Positions 22,802-24,387 of a DNA stretch of 24,387 bases are shown in pieces. A program made the position numbers and the translations under genes. Origin of the DNA: WHSY01 sp050700385 (GTDB lineage: Bacteria; Actinomycetota; Actinomycetes; Mycobacteriales; Pseudonocardiaceae); assembly GCA_050700385.1 (NCBI GenBank), contig JBOHGT010000203.1, positions 1 to 24,387 of the forward strand. Direction: 5' to 3'. How positions within the stretch are numbered: the stretch's first letter is position 1; each line of letters starts with the position of its first letter. The notes under the pieces are model-generated. The model saw only the letters and a list, made by a program, of their open reading frames with translations. It was not told the origin of the DNA and made no database searches.

Positions 22802-22827
22802 GGTTTCGCGCCCGCAAGGGGCGTGGC

Positions 22828-22904
<77 letters not shown>

Positions 22905-22906
22905 GC

Positions 22907-22954
22907 AAGAAGCCCGCTGACGCTGGGCGAAACACCAGGTCAGCGGGCCTTCTT
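22907..22954 (+). terminator. Rho-independent terminator of tRNA-Pro
   Basis: A 15-bp stem with one bulged base (22907-22921 with 22939-22954, arm AAGAAGCCCGCTGAC) and a 17-nt loop follows the tRNA by 2 nt. The 3' arm ends in CCTTCTTCCTGTTT, a partial U-rich tail. Position and shape fit a terminator for the tRNA transcript. Confidence 0.75.
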
Positions 22955-22981
22955 CCTGTTTGGAGTTGATCTCGCTGGATC

Positions 22982-23018
22982 GGGGACCATGTGCAGTTGG
23001 GGACCATTTGGGGACCAC
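22982..23018 (+). repeat. three short direct repeats GGGGACCA(T/C)
   Basis: GGGGACCAT at 22982-22990 and 22999-23007, and GGGGACCAC at 23010-23018, start 17 and 11 bp apart, about 80-115 bp after the tRNA. Possible arm-type recombinase binding sites of an element integrated at the tRNA, or the remains of an integrase gene end. The rest of 22955-23186 contains no gene or clear promoter that I can support; a TTGACA at 23043-23048 has no partner -10 box. Confidence 0.6.
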
Positions 23019-23186
23019 GCACTTGGTTTGGCGGGTTCCCGCTTGACAGCCAGCGGATTGCTGCCGACCTGGGATCTCGCTCAGTGACGTAACCACACCC
23101 GCCGCTATGGCGTCGGTGTGCGGCTCGCCGGGTAGCACTGGTACAAAGCTGACGCACCGATGCACCCGCGAGTCGATGGAGCGCGA

Positions 23187-24110
23187 ATGGCAGTGCCGGA
23201 CTACCAGAGCCTCATGGCTCCGTGCTTGACGGTCCTCCAGGACGGGAACGCCCGCACTGCGCCGCAGGTGCGCGATGCGGTAGCGCGTGCCGTCGCGCTG
23301 ACCGACGACGATCGGCAGGCAACGATTCCGAGCGGCGCCCGACGATATGACAGTCGGGTCCATTGGGCGATCACATACATGGCACAGGCCGGTCTCGTGC
23401 GTCGCCCGCGGCGGGGTATTGTCCAGATCACGGATCGCGGGCGTGAGGTACTCGCCAAGAACCCTGAGCACATCGACAACGGTGTGTTGAGCAGTTTTCA
23501 AGAATTCCTGGACTTCAAGGGCCGAGCGCGTGAGCAAGAGCACGCAGATGCCGCGTCGTCTCCAACTGTGTATGCCGAACCGGACTCGGTACCTCCGGAC
23601 GAGGCCATCAGCGCTGCACTCCAGCTCGCGAACGCTGCTCTCACCGATGAGTTGCTCGTCAAAATTCGTGACCGCGACCCGATATTCCTTGAGCAACTGG
23701 TCCTGAAGGTTCTGACCGCCTTGGGGTATGGCGGTGCGAACGGGGCTGCTCAGCACCTGGGACGCGCCGGTGACAAGGGCCTCGACGGTGTCATCCGACA
23801 GGATGCGCTGGGTCTTGACCGGATCTACGTGCAGGCTAAGCGTTACTCCGCTGAGAACTCGGTTGGCAGGCCCGAAATTCAGGAGTTTGTGGGAGCGCTG
23901 CACGGCGCGCAGGCAGATCGCGGGGTCTTCATCACAACGAGTCGGTTCACTGCCGAGGCCCAAACTTATGCGGAGCGGGTGCACGCGCGGGTCATTCTCA
24001 TCGATGGTCAACAGCTCGCTCGTATGATGGTGACCCATAATATCGGTGTCCAGGTCAAGAACACGTACGTGATCAAGCGCGTCGACGAGGACTTCTTCGA
24101 GGACGTGTAA
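23187..24110 (+). CDS. mrr: Mrr-type modification-dependent restriction endonuclease
   Basis: A 307-residue homologue of E. coli Mrr (304). The N-terminal winged-helix Mrr_N domain (residues 1-95, starting M-A-V-P-D-Y-Q-S-L-M-A-P and containing R-P-R-R-G-I-V-Q-I-T-D-R-G) recognises DNA; a variable linker follows; residues about 165-305 are the PD-(D/E)xK nuclease, with G-D-K-G-L-D-G-V-I (Asp200) and the QAK motif (Gln216-Ala-Lys218) in Y-V-Q-A-K-R-Y, then V-G-R-P-E-I-Q-E-F and G-V-F-I-T-T-S-R-F. All active-site residues are present, so the enzyme looks functional. It would cut methylated foreign DNA, needing no own methylase. The ATG at 23187 is chosen over one at 23160 because GGAGCG precedes it and the family start matches. 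Codon use is less GC-biased than the backbone, a sign of transfer. Confidence 0.93.
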   Translation: MAVPDYQSLMAPCLTVLQDGNARTAPQVRDAVARAVALTDDDRQATIPSGARRYDSRVHWAITYMAQAGLVRRPRRGIVQITDRGREVLAKNPEHIDNGVLSSFQEFLDFKGRAREQEHADAASSPTVYAEPDSVPPDEAISAALQLANAALTDELLVKIRDRDPIFLEQLVLKVLTALGYGGANGAAQHLGRAGDKGLDGVIRQDALGLDRIYVQAKRYSAENSVGRPEIQEFVGALHGAQADRGVFITTSRFTAEAQTYAERVHARVILIDGQQLARMMVTHNIGVQVKNTYVIKRVDEDFFEDV

Positions 24111-24304
24111 CTCTGGCGCTTAGCCACGATCCTCCTCGATCCGTGCTTCCTGCGTCGCCAGGTTGGGCACAACCCGGAGCCGACGACTGGTCGGAGAGTG
24201 AACGGTACTCAGAAATGCGGATAGCGACTCGCCAGCGGCTGCAATAGATGTGGCGTCGGGGTGCTCTGGCGACGTCGGATATTGGAACTGTCTGAATGCC
24301 TGCC
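24111..24304. other. intergenic region after mrr, no supported gene
   Basis: This stretch separates mrr from the stop codon of the minus-strand gene at the window edge. Two frames on the minus strand are open through it, but neither has a start codon in the window or GC-rich third positions, so I do not call a gene. A small hairpin GGTTG-GGCA-CAACC lies at 24161-24174; it has no U tract. Confidence 0.5.
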
Positions 24305-24387
24305 TTATGGCCTTGGTCGGCGACTGATCTCGGCGGCGTAGGTGGTCCAGTCTCCTGCGGCGGCGCGTTGCCAGGCGACCGCGACGG
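24305..24387 (-). CDS. 3' end of an unidentified gene, cut by the window edge
   Basis: The last 26 codons of a minus-strand gene, ending at the TAA complementary to 24305-24307. The peptide reads V-A-V-A-W-Q-R-A-A-A-G-D-W-T-T-Y-A-A-E-I-S-R-R-P-R-P. Third codon positions are mostly C or G in this frame and not in the two other frames, which supports coding. The rest lies beyond 24387. The helical, Ala/Arg-rich end is not enough to name a family; given its place next to mrr it may be an element gene, such as a mobilisation or replication function, but that is a guess. Confidence 0.45.
   Translation of the reverse strand, partial: VAVAWQRAAAGDWTTYAAEISRRPRP

Larger units (their letters stand above)
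22905..24387. mobile_element. putative tRNA-proximal end of an integrated element
   Basis: From the end of tRNA-Pro to the window edge the DNA is visibly less GC-rich, the gene-dense coupled layout stops, and the only complete gene is an Mrr restriction enzyme, a typical cargo gene. Three GGGGACCA repeats lie near the tRNA. No integrase, relaxase or second copy of the tRNA 3' end (the other attachment site) is within the window, so the claim rests on context only and the far end would be beyond 24387. Confidence 0.4.

Noticed and set aside
23043..23048. TTGACA as the -35 of an mrr promoter
   Set aside because: No TANNNT-like -10 box follows at 16-19 bp.

Overview
The window is very GC-rich DNA with GTG as well as ATG starts, many 4-bp ATGA/GTGA start-stop overlaps and almost no wasted sequence. 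Its backbone reproduces a gene order that I recall from Mycobacterium tuberculosis (Rv1691 to Rv1713) and related actinobacteria. Together with the protein sequences this points to a high-GC actinomycete, most likely Pseudonocardiales (a Pseudonocardia-like organism). The genus is an inference.

Layout. Positions 6-178 hold the end of an rRNA operon (5S rRNA and a strong terminator). Positions 202-9505 are a plus-strand housekeeping run: a TPR-like protein, a HAD-IIA phosphatase, a 59-residue conserved protein, tlyA, nadK, recN, steA, pyrG and a NUDIX ADP-ribose pyrophosphatase. A minus-strand DUF1707/TM2 membrane protein (9519-10049) then stands divergent from ald (alanine dehydrogenase), whose leader carries two tandem hairpins. 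xerD, a ParA ATPase, scpA, scpB and rluB follow (11302-15588), giving dimer resolution, chromosome partition/condensation and rRNA modification. Four minus-strand genes (15594-19237) then interrupt the backbone: a DrrAB-like ABC exporter pair and a KhtTU-like cation/proton antiporter with its TrkA-C regulatory subunit. The backbone resumes with cmk, a PlsC-type acyltransferase, der and a FrnE-like DsbA-family protein (19313-22798).

The last 1.5 kb is different. A tRNA-Pro(GGG) gene with encoded CCA (22828-22904) and its terminator are followed by visibly less GC-rich DNA. This holds three GGGGACCA direct repeats, a complete Mrr-type (type IV, modification-dependent) restriction endonuclease, and the 3' end of an unidentified minus-strand gene that runs off the window. 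It looks like the tRNA-proximal end of an integrated element carrying a phage/plasmid defence gene.

Non-coding observations that stand out: a pair of related long imperfect palindromes (12340-12389 and 19258-19297); several TANNNT boxes placed 5-6 nt before GTG start codons (recN, the DUF1707 gene, the KhtT-like gene), the arrangement of leaderless transcripts; the ald leader hairpins; and the absence of a steB/mctB-like gene between steA and pyrG, where relatives carry one. I see no CRISPR array, no insertion sequence and no integrase. I do not see a clearly novel multi-gene system fully contained in the window; the defence gene at the tRNA site is the best lead and continues beyond position 24387.
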